Below are positions 25,498-34,514 of a stretch of 44,256 nt of DNA, in pieces. The notes below the pieces were generated by a model, which was not told where the DNA came from, ran no database searches, and saw nothing but the letters and a program-made list of their open reading frames with translations. Source of the DNA: Lachnospiraceae bacterium (GTDB lineage: Bacteria; Bacillota; Clostridia; Lachnospirales; Lachnospiraceae); the NCBI GenBank assembly GCA_017518185.1, contig JAFWWB010000065.1, forward strand, positions 1 through 44,256. The letters run 5' to 3'. Position numbers and translations under genes: made by a program. Position 1 is the first letter of the stretch, and each line of letters begins with the position of its first letter.

Positions 25498-27737
25498 TGG
25501 ATGAGCTTTATGCCTCGGTCATAGTGGATATATCCGCGGAGAAGCTGGACAGGCCCTTCACCTACAGAGTGGGAGAAGCCCTCAGAGAGGAGCTTAAGGA
25601 GGGCATGGAGGTGCTGATCCCTTTCGGGAAGGGAAATACCCTGAGAAAGGGATATGTGGTAGAGCTTAAGGATGAATGCGCCATTGAGAAGGATAAGCTC
25701 AAGGAGATAGCGGATATCAACCGTAAGGCGGTGGGACTTGAAGCAAGGACCATGGCGCTGGCGGCCTGGATGAAGAAAACCTGCGGAGGGACCCTGATAA
25801 ATGCCATGCGCACCGTCCTTCCGGTAAAAAAGAAGATACAGGCAAAAAGCTATAAGACCATAATACTGAAGGCAGACAGGAACGAGCTGGCGGTGATGGC
25901 CGAAAAGCTGAGCCCCTTACGCTTTGCGGCAAGGCTCAGGCTGTACAGGGCGCTGGCAGAGGCGGACGAACTGCCCGAAGAGATGGTCAGGGATAAGCTT
26001 AAGATATCCGCGTCGGTGCTGAAGACCGCCGAAAAGGATGGGATAATAGAAGTCAGGAGTTCGGAACAGTACAGGACTCCCAGTATAGGCAGGGGGAATC
26101 TTAAAGCCGTGGCTGCCCTGAGCCCGGCCCAGGAGGCTGTGGCAAAGGAGATCATGGCCGGAGCGGCTGCCGGAGACAGAAGACCGTCGCTCATATACGG
26201 GATAACAGGCAGCGGCAAGACGGAAGTCTATATGGAGATTATAGCCGAGGCCGTATCCCGGGGAAAGCAGTGCATAGTGCTGATCCCGGAGATAGCACTT
26301 AGCTTCCAGACCCTGATGCGTTTTTATGCCAGATTCGGGGACAGGGTCTCGGTGATGCATTCCAGGCTTTCCGAGGGGGAACGCTACGACCAGTTCCAGC
26401 GTGCCGCAAAGGGAAAGCTGGACATAATGATAGGACCCCGTTCGGCTCTCTTTACGCCTTTTCCGGATCCCGGCGTCATAATAATCGACGAAGAGCACGA
26501 AGGCAGCTACAAGAGCGAACGCGCTCCCAAATACCACGCCAGGGAGGCTGCAGAATACCTTGCCTCCGTTACCGGGGCGACACTGGTGCTGGGCTCGGCC
26601 ACTCCGTCCATGGAGAGCTGGTACCGGGCGCAGCAGGGAGAATACAGGCTGTTTAAGCTGGGAGAGCGCTACGGCGGAGCAAGGCTTCCCAGGGTCAGCA
26701 TAGCCGACATGAGAGAGGAGCTCAAAGCGGGTAACAGGAGCTTCTTCTCGGATAAGCTGAAGAGCCTTATCACGGACAGGCTCTTTAAGGGCGAGCAGAG
26801 CATGCTCTTCATAAACCGCAGGGGGGTGGCGGGCTTTGTTTCCTGCAGGAGCTGCGGATACGTGGTGCGCTGTCCACACTGCGACGTGTCACTGACACAG
26901 CACAGGGACGGAAGGCTCTACTGCCATTACTGCGGCCACAGCGAAGATACGCCGAAGCTCTGCCCGGAGTGCGGTTCGAAATACATAGCCGGCTTCAAGG
27001 CCGGCACCGAGAGGATAGAGGATGAGCTGAAGAAGCTCTATCCCCAGGCCAGGGTTAGCCGCATGGATGCGGATACCACGAAGAACAGGGATGACTATGA
27101 GCGCATACTCCAGGCCTTTGCGGACGGGGATGCGGATATACTGGTGGGGACCCAGATGATAGTCAAGGGCCATGACTTTCCCAACGTGACGCTGGTGGGA
27201 GCCATTGCGGCTGATATCTCGCTGTACGCCGGGGACTATCATGCATCGGAGAGGACATACCAGCTGCTGGCCCAGGCCGCGGGAAGGGCCGGAAGAGCCG
27301 GAAAGCCCGGGGAAGTGGTCATTCAGACCTATCAGCCGGAGCACTACAGCATAGTCTGCGCCGCATCCCAGGATTATGAGAGCTTTTACGAGAGAGAGCT
27401 TTCCTACCGGAGGCTGGCGGCCTATCCGCCTTTCAGCCATATGCTGAGCCTGCAGTTCTTTTCAAGGGATCCGGATGCCGGGATGGAAAGAGCACGGCTG
27501 ATAAAGGAGAAGCTTAAGGGCGTCGCCGGAGACCTTGTGATACTGGGACCATCGGAGGCCCTCATAGGGAAGCTCAAGGATGTGTACCGCTGCGGCATGT
27601 ATCTCAGGCACGGATCGCTTGATGTGCTGATCGCGGCCAAGGACGCCGCGGAGGCCGCCCAGGCGGAAATATGCGCGGATCCCCGGAGCAGGGAAGTGGC
27701 GCTTCAGTTTGATATGGATCCGGTTACAAGTTTCTAA
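25497..27737 (+). CDS. priA: Primosomal replication protein N' (PriA helicase)
   Basis: 3'-5' DNA helicase that restarts stalled forks. N-terminal DNA-binding domain (ASVIVDISAEKLDRPFTY), helicase with Walker A GITGSGKTEVY, Walker B DEEH and the GSATPSMES motif, and eight zinc-site cysteines in four pairs (CRSCG, CPHC, CHYC, CPECG at about residues 440-485), then helicase motifs GTQMIVKGHDFPNVTLVG and QAAGRAGRAGKPG. 746 residues, normal. The start is ATG 25497, within TGATG of the murE stop; a GTG three bases earlier is also possible. def follows after 25 bp. Confidence 0.97.
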   Translation: MDELYASVIVDISAEKLDRPFTYRVGEALREELKEGMEVLIPFGKGNTLRKGYVVELKDECAIEKDKLKEIADINRKAVGLEARTMALAAWMKKTCGGTLINAMRTVLPVKKKIQAKSYKTIILKADRNELAVMAEKLSPLRFAARLRLYRALAEADELPEEMVRDKLKISASVLKTAEKDGIIEVRSSEQYRTPSIGRGNLKAVAALSPAQEAVAKEIMAGAAAGDRRPSLIYGITGSGKTEVYMEIIAEAVSRGKQCIVLIPEIALSFQTLMRFYARFGDRVSVMHSRLSEGERYDQFQRAAKGKLDIMIGPRSALFTPFPDPGVIIIDEEHEGSYKSERAPKYHAREAAEYLASVTGATLVLGSATPSMESWYRAQQGEYRLFKLGERYGGARLPRVSIADMREELKAGNRSFFSDKLKSLITDRLFKGEQSMLFINRRGVAGFVSCRSCGYVVRCPHCDVSLTQHRDGRLYCHYCGHSEDTPKLCPECGSKYIAGFKAGTERIEDELKKLYPQARVSRMDADTTKNRDDYERILQAFADGDADILVGTQMIVKGHDFPNVTLVGAIAADISLYAGDYHASERTYQLLAQAAGRAGRAGKPGEVVIQTYQPEHYSIVCAASQDYESFYERELSYRRLAAYPPFSHMLSLQFFSRDPDAGMERARLIKEKLKGVAGDLVILGPSEALIGKLKDVYRCGMYLRHGSLDVLIAAKDAAEAAQAEICADPRSREVALQFDMDPVTSF

Positions 27738-27762
27738 TTTAAATTGAGAAAGGAAATACACT

Positions 27763-28248
27763 ATGGCTATCAGAAACGTTAGGGAGATCGGGGATGAGGT
27801 GCTGGAGGCGGAGTGCCGCCCGGTAAAGAAGATGACGGAGCACCTCTCCGAGCTTATCGATGACATGTTTGACACTATGTACAACGCCGAGGGCGTGGGT
27901 CTTGCAGCCCCCCAGGTGGGCGTGCTGAAAAGGTTCTGCGTCATAGATGTGACGGGGGAGGATCCCTATGTGCTCATCAATCCGGTGATAGTAGAGCAGA
28001 GCGGCGAGCAGACAGGGTATGAAGGGTGCCTGAGCGTTCCCAATAAGACCGGTGAGGTGACACGCCCGGCTTATGTAAAGGTGACGGCCCTTGACCGTAA
28101 CATGCAGGAGTTCACCCTTGAGGGCACCGAGCTTCTTGCCAGGGCTATCTGCCACGAGCTGGATCATCTGGACGGCGTGCTCTATACCACCAAGGTGATA
28201 GGGGATCTTAAGGATGTGAGGAACGACGACGAGGAGAACGAGGATTGA
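27763..28248 (+). CDS. def: Peptide deformylase
   Basis: Metalloenzyme that removes the formyl group from new proteins. The three motifs are intact: GLAAPQVG (residues ~47-54), EGCLSVP with the metal-binding Cys, and HELDHLDG with the two metal-binding His residues and catalytic Glu. 161 residues. AAAGGAA lies nine bases ahead of ATG 27763. Its stop overlaps the fmt start, so the enzymes that add and remove formyl groups are translationally coupled. Confidence 0.97.
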   Translation: MAIRNVREIGDEVLEAECRPVKKMTEHLSELIDDMFDTMYNAEGVGLAAPQVGVLKRFCVIDVTGEDPYVLINPVIVEQSGEQTGYEGCLSVPNKTGEVTRPAYVKVTALDRNMQEFTLEGTELLARAICHELDHLDGVLYTTKVIGDLKDVRNDDEENED

Positions 28249-29192
28249 AGATAGTATATATGGGAACGCCGGATTTTGCGGTGGCTCCCCTTGAAAAGCT
28301 AATAGAACTGGGGCATGAGATCACGGCTGTGGTGACCCAGCCCGACAGGCCGAAGGGCAGGAGCGGTGCACCTGCATTCAGTCCGGTAAAGGAGTGCGCC
28401 TTAAAGCACGGTATCAGGGTTCTGCAGCCGGAAAGGCTTAAGGCGGAGGGGGCCGCCGACGAGCTTAAGACCATAGCTGCGGATATCTATGTGGTGGCGG
28501 CTTTCGGACAGATCCTGCCGAAGGCGGTGCTGGAGATACCCCGTTTCGGCTGCGTGAACATACATGCCTCCCTGCTCCCGAAGTACAGGGGAGCGGCGCC
28601 TATACAGTGGGCCGTGATAAACGGGGATGAATATGCCGGAGTCACCATCATGCAGATGAACGAGGGGCTGGACACCGGTGACATACTGCTGTCCGAAAAG
28701 ATAAAGCTTTCACCTGAGGAGACCGGCGGCAGCCTTTTTGACCGGCTCTCAGTACTTGGCTGTGAGCTCATAGGGAAGGCGCTTGTGCTCATAGAGGCCG
28801 GAAAGGCCGAGCCTGCAGCACAGAATGAGGCTGAGAGCAGCTATGCCAGGATGCTGAAAAAAGAAGACGGACGTCTGGATTTCTCAAAGAGCGCGGTCAC
28901 GCTTGAGAGACTCATAAGGGGCGTAAATCCCTGGCCCGGAGCATTTACTTCTTTTAAGGGTAAGCAGCTTAAGATATGGAAGGCTGCCCTTCACAGGGGC
29001 AGTGTGGGCGAGAACAGCATAGGCGGAAAGCCGGGAACCGTAACCTCCGTATCGGGAGGGATACTCACGGTGGCCTGCGGCGAAGGAACTCTGGATATCC
29101 TGGAGCTTCAGCTGGAGGGAAAGAAACGCATGGGCAGCGGAGATTTCCTGAGAGGCATGCACATTTCGGCCGGCGAAAGGCTGGGGGACTGA
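28245..29192 (+). CDS. fmt: Methionyl-tRNA formyltransferase
   Basis: Transfers a formyl group from 10-formyl-tetrahydrofolate to initiator Met-tRNA. Start is TTG 28245, overlapping the def stop (TTGA) after a GAGGAG-type site; the N-terminus reads MKIVYMGTPDFAV. Catalytic segment NIHASLLPKYRGAAPIQWA and the loop GVTIMQMNEGLDTGDIL are diagnostic, and the C-terminal OB domain begins near LERLIRGVNPWPGA. 315 residues, normal length. rsmB follows after 2 bp. Confidence 0.97.
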   Translation: MKIVYMGTPDFAVAPLEKLIELGHEITAVVTQPDRPKGRSGAPAFSPVKECALKHGIRVLQPERLKAEGAADELKTIAADIYVVAAFGQILPKAVLEIPRFGCVNIHASLLPKYRGAAPIQWAVINGDEYAGVTIMQMNEGLDTGDILLSEKIKLSPEETGGSLFDRLSVLGCELIGKALVLIEAGKAEPAAQNEAESSYARMLKKEDGRLDFSKSAVTLERLIRGVNPWPGAFTSFKGKQLKIWKAALHRGSVGENSIGGKPGTVTSVSGGILTVACGEGTLDILELQLEGKKRMGSGDFLRGMHISAGERLGD

Positions 29193-29194
29193 GT

Positions 29195-30541
29195 ATGGCA
29201 AAAGTCAGCGAGAGCAGACGCCTTGTCTACGACATACTCCTGGAACTGGAGAAGGATCCCGTCAAGGCAGACGCGGTGATCCGTGGCGAACTGGACAAGC
29301 ACGCCTATATGGAAAGGCGGGACCGCGCTTTCATAAAGAGGCTTGCGGAGGGCTGCATAGAGCGCCGCATAAGCCTGGATCATATCATCGGACAATTCTC
29401 AAAAACTCCTGTTGATAAGATAAAAATCCCCATAAAGATCATATTGCGCATGGGGATATACCAGATAATGTATATGGACGGGGTGCCGGATGCGGCAGCC
29501 TGTAATGAAGCCGTGTCCCTGTGCGCGGCCAGGGGCTTTTCGGGTCTAAAGGGCTTTGTGAACGGTGTGCTGAGGAACGTTGCCAGGGAGAAGGAGCATA
29601 TAGCCTGGCCGAAGGATCCGGCCGGGTATCTGAGCACGTATTATTCCGTGCCACGGGACATCGTGGAGATGTTCCTTAAGGACTACGGAGAGGAGCGCGC
29701 AAAGACCATACTGGAAGGGATTATGGCGGAAAGGCCTGTAACGGTGCGCATAAGAGAGGGCTTTGACGAGAAGGAGCTCCTTAAGAGCTGGGAAGAACAG
29801 GGCATAGTTTTCAGGAAGAGCCCCTATCTTGAACGGGTTTATTCGCTGCTCGAGAGCGACGGCCTTAAGAACATGGCCGGATACGAAGAGGGGGCTTTTT
29901 ACGCGCAGGATGTGAGCGCGATGCTGGCGGTGCTGGCAGCAGCTCCGGGGAAAGATGATAAGCTGGCGGATGTCTGCGCCGCTCCCGGAGGCAAGAGCAT
30001 CATGGCCGCGGATCTGGCGGGAAAGGTCTTTGCCATGGATGTGTCACAGGCAAGGCTGAAGCTCATGGAAGAGAATATCGGGAGGCTTAAGCCGGATAAT
30101 ATAGAATTCAGCTGCGGGGATGCCACAAAGCCTGTATTCGAAGAAGAGTCAATGGATGTGGTGATAGCCGATGTGCCCTGCTCGGGGCTGGGCGTCATGG
30201 GCAGGAAGGCGGATATACGCTACCGCTTTGATAAGAAAAAAGAAGCTGAACTGACAAAGCTCCAGACAGCCATAGCGGAGCAGGCCCTTAAATATGTAAA
30301 GCCCGGAGGCAGGTTCATATACAGTACCTGCACCATAAACAGGGCGGAGAATGAGGACATAAGGGAACGGCTGCTGGCAGGAGGTGAACTGGAGAGCCTC
30401 GATATATACGAACTGATACCTTCCGCCTTAAGACGTGAAAGCGCAAGGGAAGGATATATACAGCTGCTCCCGGGAGAACCTGCGGGCAGCGACATAGTGG
30501 ACGGCTTTTTTATAGCCGCGTTCAGAAGGAAGGGCGGATGA
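29195..30541 (+). CDS. rsmB: 16S rRNA (cytosine(967)-C(5))-methyltransferase
   Basis: RNA m5C methyltransferase acting on C967 of 16S rRNA. N-terminal NusB-like helical RNA-binding domain (SRRLVYDILLELEKD; RDRAFIKRLAEGCIERR), then the SAM domain with DVCAAPGGKSI, the motif IV Cys in DVPCSGLGVMGRKAD and the motif VI Cys in YSTCTINRAENEDI. I start at ATG 29195, which gives the usual N-terminus and 448 residues; the frame is open far upstream only because it runs antisense to nothing but through fmt in another frame. It overlaps rlmN by 4 bp. Confidence 0.95.
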   Translation: MAKVSESRRLVYDILLELEKDPVKADAVIRGELDKHAYMERRDRAFIKRLAEGCIERRISLDHIIGQFSKTPVDKIKIPIKIILRMGIYQIMYMDGVPDAAACNEAVSLCAARGFSGLKGFVNGVLRNVAREKEHIAWPKDPAGYLSTYYSVPRDIVEMFLKDYGEERAKTILEGIMAERPVTVRIREGFDEKELLKSWEEQGIVFRKSPYLERVYSLLESDGLKNMAGYEEGAFYAQDVSAMLAVLAAAPGKDDKLADVCAAPGGKSIMAADLAGKVFAMDVSQARLKLMEENIGRLKPDNIEFSCGDATKPVFEEESMDVVIADVPCSGLGVMGRKADIRYRFDKKKEAELTKLQTAIAEQALKYVKPGGRFIYSTCTINRAENEDIRERLLAGGELESLDIYELIPSALRRESAREGYIQLLPGEPAGSDIVDGFFIAAFRRKGG

Positions 30542-31563
30542 AGAAGGATCTCAGGAGCCTTACAGAGGCTGAGCTTAAGGAAGAACTGAAGAGCATGGGG
30601 GAGCCGGCTTACCGGGCGTCCCAGCTTTTCCGCTGGCTTCATGTGGAGCTGGCCGAAGATCCTTCGGATATGACGAACCTTCCCAAGGCCCTGAGGGAAA
30701 AGCTGGCGCAGGAGTACGTGATATCCTCCTGCGGAATAAGGGATAAGCAGTGTTCGAAACTGGACGGCACCGTAAAATATCTCTTTGAGATGCCGGACGG
30801 GGATCTCTGCGAGGCGGTGAGGATGAGCTATCACCACGGCATCAGCGTCTGCATTTCCTCCCAGATAGGCTGCCGCATGGGCTGCAGTTTCTGTGCCTCC
30901 ACGCTGGCGGGGCTTAAGAGGAGCCTCACGGCGGGAGAGATGCTTTCGGAGGTCTATGCAGTGACGAAGGACGGAGGTGAACGTGTCTCCAACCTTGTGA
31001 TCATGGGCATGGGAGAGCCGCTGGACAATTACGACAACGTGGTAAGGTTCATACGACTGCTCTCCGATGATAAGGGTTATGATCTTGGCATCAGGGGCAT
31101 AACCCTCTCTACCTGCGGACTGGTGCCGGGTATCAGGGCCCTGGCGGAGGAGGGGCTGGGCATCACACTCGCCCTGTCACTGCACGCTGCAACGGATGAA
31201 AAGAGACAGGAGATAATGCCGGTGGCAAAAAGCTACAGCCTTGCGGAGCTGATGGAGGCCTGCGACTTTTATTTCGATAAGACCGGCCGGAGGATAAGCT
31301 TTGAATATGCCCTGATAAAGGGCTCCAACGACGGCGATGAAGACGTCAGGGCTCTGGCCCGTCTGGCGGCACCCAGAAAGGTGCATGTGAACCTTATCCC
31401 CGTGAACCCAGTTACCGAGCGGGGGCATAAGAGGCCGGAGAGGGCGGCAGTGGAGAGTTTCAGGGAGAGGCTTGAAAAGCTGGGAGTCAACGCCACCATC
31501 AGGCGGGAGCTGGGAAGCGACATAGACGGTGCCTGCGGACAGCTGAGACAGAGGCATTTATAG
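30538..31563 (+). CDS. rlmN: 23S rRNA/tRNA adenine-C2 methyltransferase RlmN
   Basis: Radical SAM enzyme that methylates C2 of A2503 in 23S rRNA and A37 of some tRNAs. The iron-sulfur motif CRMGCSFCAST, the N-terminal accessory domain (YRASQLFRWLH), GMGEPLDNYDNV, ALSLHAA and NLIPVNPV are clear. Two other expected Cys are present: in LSTCGLVPG and near the end in DIDGACGQL. 341 residues, normal length. It overlaps rsmB by 4 bp; the phosphatase gene follows after a gap holding a likely promoter. Confidence 0.97.
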   Translation: MKKDLRSLTEAELKEELKSMGEPAYRASQLFRWLHVELAEDPSDMTNLPKALREKLAQEYVISSCGIRDKQCSKLDGTVKYLFEMPDGDLCEAVRMSYHHGISVCISSQIGCRMGCSFCASTLAGLKRSLTAGEMLSEVYAVTKDGGERVSNLVIMGMGEPLDNYDNVVRFIRLLSDDKGYDLGIRGITLSTCGLVPGIRALAEEGLGITLALSLHAATDEKRQEIMPVAKSYSLAELMEACDFYFDKTGRRISFEYALIKGSNDGDEDVRALARLAAPRKVHVNLIPVNPVTERGHKRPERAAVESFRERLEKLGVNATIRRELGSDIDGACGQLRQRHL

Positions 31564-31569
31564 GGTGGC

Positions 31570-31597
31570 TTTACTTTTTCACGGATTATGGTAAAAT
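31570..31597 (+). promoter_or_regulatory. Candidate promoter of prpC-prkC
   Basis: TTTACT (31570-31575), 16 bp, and TAAAAT (31592-31597) with TGG before the -10. Moderate match. It would start transcription near 31604, so the TTG at 31609 would have almost no leader, supporting ATG 31627 as the prpC start. Confidence 0.5.
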
Positions 31598-31626
31598 AGG
31601 TCAGATATTTGCGTTGGTGCAAGAGG

Positions 31627-32364
31627 ATGAAGCTGAATTCCGTCTCCCTTACCGATATAGGTAAGCTGAGAAAACTGAATCAGGATTATGTCTTTACTTC
31701 GGAGGTGCCCGTCGGGACACTGCCGGATCTCTTCATTGTGGCGGACGGGATGGGAGGCCACAAGGCGGGAGAGTACGCTTCGAAGTGCGCCGTGGAGACC
31801 CTGGTGAACGAGGCAAACCTCTCTTCGGAGAGAGGGAGCATAAGGGTCATCTCAAAGGGGATAAGGGAGGCCAACAAGCGGATCAGGCAGAAGGCCCTTT
31901 CCGATGAGAACTATTACGGAATGGGTACGACGATGGTTGCGGCTACTCTTGACAATGACGGACTGTGTGTCGCCAATGTGGGAGACAGCAGGCTTTATCT
32001 CGTGAGCGGAGGCAGTATCAGACAGGTGACCACCGATCATTCCCTGGTGGAGGAGATGGTCCAGATGGGAGAACTGGAGAGAAAGAATGCCAGGAACCAT
32101 CCGGATAAGAACATCATAACCAGGGCCATAGGCGTTATGGATGATGTGGACGCTGATTTCTTTGAGATAGAGGACATCGCTGTCGGCGATATAGTCATAA
32201 TGTGCACCGACGGCCTTTCAAATATGGTAGAAGATGCTGAGATGTTAGGTATCATGGAGAGCAGCGGGAGCCTTAAGGAAAAGGCGGACCGGCTTGTGGC
32301 GGCAGCCAATATGAACGGCGGCCGTGACAATGTGACCGTGATCCTCATAGAGGTACTGAAATGA
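31627..32364 (+). CDS. prpC: PP2C-type serine/threonine phosphatase PrpC (Stp)
   Basis: Metal-dependent phosphatase that reverses the action of the next-door kinase. All PP2C blocks are visible: LRKLNQDYVF, VADGMGGHKAGEYAS, GMGTTMVAATL, NVGDSRLYLV, TTDHSLVEEMVQMGE, NIITRAIG, IMCTDGLSNMVED and GGRDNVTVILIE. ATG 31627 gives 245 residues; the longer frame from TTG 31609 adds six residues without homology. Its end overlaps the prkC start by 4 bp, the usual coupling of the pair. Confidence 0.96.
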   Translation: MKLNSVSLTDIGKLRKLNQDYVFTSEVPVGTLPDLFIVADGMGGHKAGEYASKCAVETLVNEANLSSERGSIRVISKGIREANKRIRQKALSDENYYGMGTTMVAATLDNDGLCVANVGDSRLYLVSGGSIRQVTTDHSLVEEMVQMGELERKNARNHPDKNIITRAIGVMDDVDADFFEIEDIAVGDIVIMCTDGLSNMVEDAEMLGIMESSGSLKEKADRLVAAANMNGGRDNVTVILIEVLK

Positions 32365-34514
32365 TAAAGATCGGAATGACACTTGCGGAAAGATATGAGG
32401 TACTGGACCAGATCGGTACCGGCGGGATGAGTGATGTGTACCGTGCAAAGGATCACAAGCTCAACCGTTTCGTGGCCGTGAAGGTACTCAAGCACGAGTT
32501 CTCCGAGAACAGGGATTTCCTGCAGAAGTTCCGCAGCGAAGCCCAATCGGCGGCGGGACTCATGCATCCCAATATCGTAAATGTCTACGATGTCGGAGAA
32601 GAGAGCGGCTCGCATTATATCGTGATGGAGCTTGTGGAGGGCATTACCCTCAAGAAGTATATAGAAAAAAAGGCAAGGCTTTCCGTGAAGGAGGCCGTCA
32701 GTATCGCCATTCAGGTGGCACAGGGTATAGAGGCCGCACACAATAACCATATCATCCACAGGGATATCAAGCCTCAGAACGTCATCATCAGCATGGACGG
32801 AAAGGTGAAGGTCACGGACTTCGGCATAGCAAAGGCCGCTACCAGCAATACCATAACCTCCAACGTTATGGGCAGTGTTCATTATACCTCTCCCGAGCAG
32901 GTCAGGGGCGGTTTTTCCGATGAAAAGAGCGATATCTATTCCCTGGGCATCACTCTTTTCGAGATGCTCACGGGCCGTGTGCCTTTTAACGGCGATACGA
33001 CCGTGGCGGTAGCCATAAAGCATATCCAGGAGCAGATGCCTTCTCCCAGGGATTATGTGCCGGAGATACCGGTGAGCCTGGAGAAGATCGTGCTCAAATG
33101 TACACAGAAGAGCCCGGACAGACGTTACCAGTCTGCGCCGGAGCTCATAGAAGATCTTAAGCGTTCGCTCATCAGTCCCGATGAGGACTTTGTCAAGCTG
33201 GAGGATCCGGACGAGACCGGAGCCACCAAGGATATCTCACCCCAGGAGATCAAGAAGATACGCCAGCAGGCCCACAGAAGGGATTCTTTTGATGCCCAGA
33301 TGAACACGGGACGGATGGAGGAACAGGAGGAATATCCCCCCGAAGAGGGCTATGAGGAGTATCCGGGGGAGTATGCGGAAGGGGAATATCAGGAGGAATA
33401 TTACGAAGAGTATCCCGGGGAGTATACCGAGCCCGGGCCGGAGAGGCCCAGGAAGAAGAGCGGTAAGAAACCTTCGGGGAATAACAGGAGGAGCAGCGGT
33501 AAGAAGCCTTCGGGCAGGAATGCCTCTTCCGGAAGGAAAAAGAGCCAGAGCCGGAAGCGTAACCGCTACGATGACGATGTGGATCCCAACATGGAGGTGC
33601 TTACCACCATACTGATCATAATAGCTGCTGTGGTAGTGGGCTTCATCTTCCTTTATATAGTGTGGAATGCCGTGGGTCTGGGACAGCAGGATCAGGAACA
33701 GGGCAGCAGCAATGTGACGGCAGCGCCCACCCAGGAAGCGGCAGCGCCTACGGAAGCGGCGGCAGCCACGGGTACCGAAGAGCCCACGCAGCAGGCCGGC
33801 AATGCGATAGTACCGGATGTGGAGGGGCTTCCCAAGGCTGAGGCCAGGGCAAAGCTTGAGGCGGAAGGATTCGTGGTGGAGGTCACCAGGAGCAATTCGG
33901 ATACGGTTGAAAAGGATACGGTCATATCCCAGGATCCCAAGGGAGACAGTAAGATCGCCAGAGGCGGCACGGTCACCATAGAGCTGAGCCTCGGTAAGGA
34001 ATCGACCCAGGTACCCATGCCTGATCTTAAGGGCAAGACCGAGGAAGAGGCAAAGGAGATACTTGAGGAGCTGGGCATCACCGAGTTTGAGAGCACCGGT
34101 GAGGAGTACAGCGACAAATACGAGGAAGGCACCATAATCTGGCAGAACATTTCCGCCGGGATAACCGTGGATATAGATACGGAAGTGGAGTACAAGCTCA
34201 GCAAGGGCAGGGAGTTCTCCCTTTACGATCTTGACTATACGGTGGCGGCGCCCGCGGATTATGCGGACGGTGATGCGGCTGTAGAGCTGGTGGATCCCAC
34301 CTATAAGCAGCTCTGGTCAACTACCACTGCCAACTTCCCTGTACAGATACATATGGAGAAAATGGAAGCGGAATACGGCTACGTGGTGGTACATTATTTC
34401 GTGAATGAAGAGAAGCGCGTGACAGACGCCAACGGTGATGTCAGCGTTCAGATAGTGCGTACCCAGAAGGACAGCGCACCCATTAAGGTCGATTTTACCA
34501 GATCAAAGAACTGA
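32361..34514 (+). CDS. prkC: PASTA-domain serine/threonine kinase PrkC (Stk)
   Basis: Membrane kinase that senses muropeptides or lipid II and phosphorylates division, wall and translation factors. Kinase domain at residues ~10-270: GTGGMSDVYRA, Lys in VAVKVLK, HRDIKPQN, DFGIAKA, VHYTSPEQVRGG. The juxtamembrane part is odd: an acidic Glu/Tyr/Pro-Gly repeat (about residues 322-358) followed by a basic Lys/Arg/Ser stretch (364-405). One membrane segment near residues 413-436, a Thr/Ala-rich spacer, then two PASTA domains (VPDVEGLPKAEARAKLEAEG; MPDLKGKTEEEAKEILEELG) at about 482-620 and an extra ~95-residue C-terminal domain I do not recognise. 717 residues. Confidence 0.96.
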   Translation: MIKIGMTLAERYEVLDQIGTGGMSDVYRAKDHKLNRFVAVKVLKHEFSENRDFLQKFRSEAQSAAGLMHPNIVNVYDVGEESGSHYIVMELVEGITLKKYIEKKARLSVKEAVSIAIQVAQGIEAAHNNHIIHRDIKPQNVIISMDGKVKVTDFGIAKAATSNTITSNVMGSVHYTSPEQVRGGFSDEKSDIYSLGITLFEMLTGRVPFNGDTTVAVAIKHIQEQMPSPRDYVPEIPVSLEKIVLKCTQKSPDRRYQSAPELIEDLKRSLISPDEDFVKLEDPDETGATKDISPQEIKKIRQQAHRRDSFDAQMNTGRMEEQEEYPPEEGYEEYPGEYAEGEYQEEYYEEYPGEYTEPGPERPRKKSGKKPSGNNRRSSGKKPSGRNASSGRKKSQSRKRNRYDDDVDPNMEVLTTILIIIAAVVVGFIFLYIVWNAVGLGQQDQEQGSSNVTAAPTQEAAAPTEAAAATGTEEPTQQAGNAIVPDVEGLPKAEARAKLEAEGFVVEVTRSNSDTVEKDTVISQDPKGDSKIARGGTVTIELSLGKESTQVPMPDLKGKTEEEAKEILEELGITEFESTGEEYSDKYEEGTIIWQNISAGITVDIDTEVEYKLSKGREFSLYDLDYTVAAPADYADGDAAVELVDPTYKQLWSTTTANFPVQIHMEKMEAEYGYVVVHYFVNEEKRVTDANGDVSVQIVRTQKDSAPIKVDFTRSKN

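Noticed and set aside
28976-29194. Upstream extension of the rsmB frame
   Set aside because: It overlaps the conserved fmt C-terminal domain; the RsmB N-terminus begins at ATG 29195.
33400-33450. Repeat-rich stretch in prkC as a CRISPR-like or DNA repeat element
   Set aside because: The repetition is at protein level (Glu/Tyr) within an uninterrupted gene; DNA units are short and unequal.
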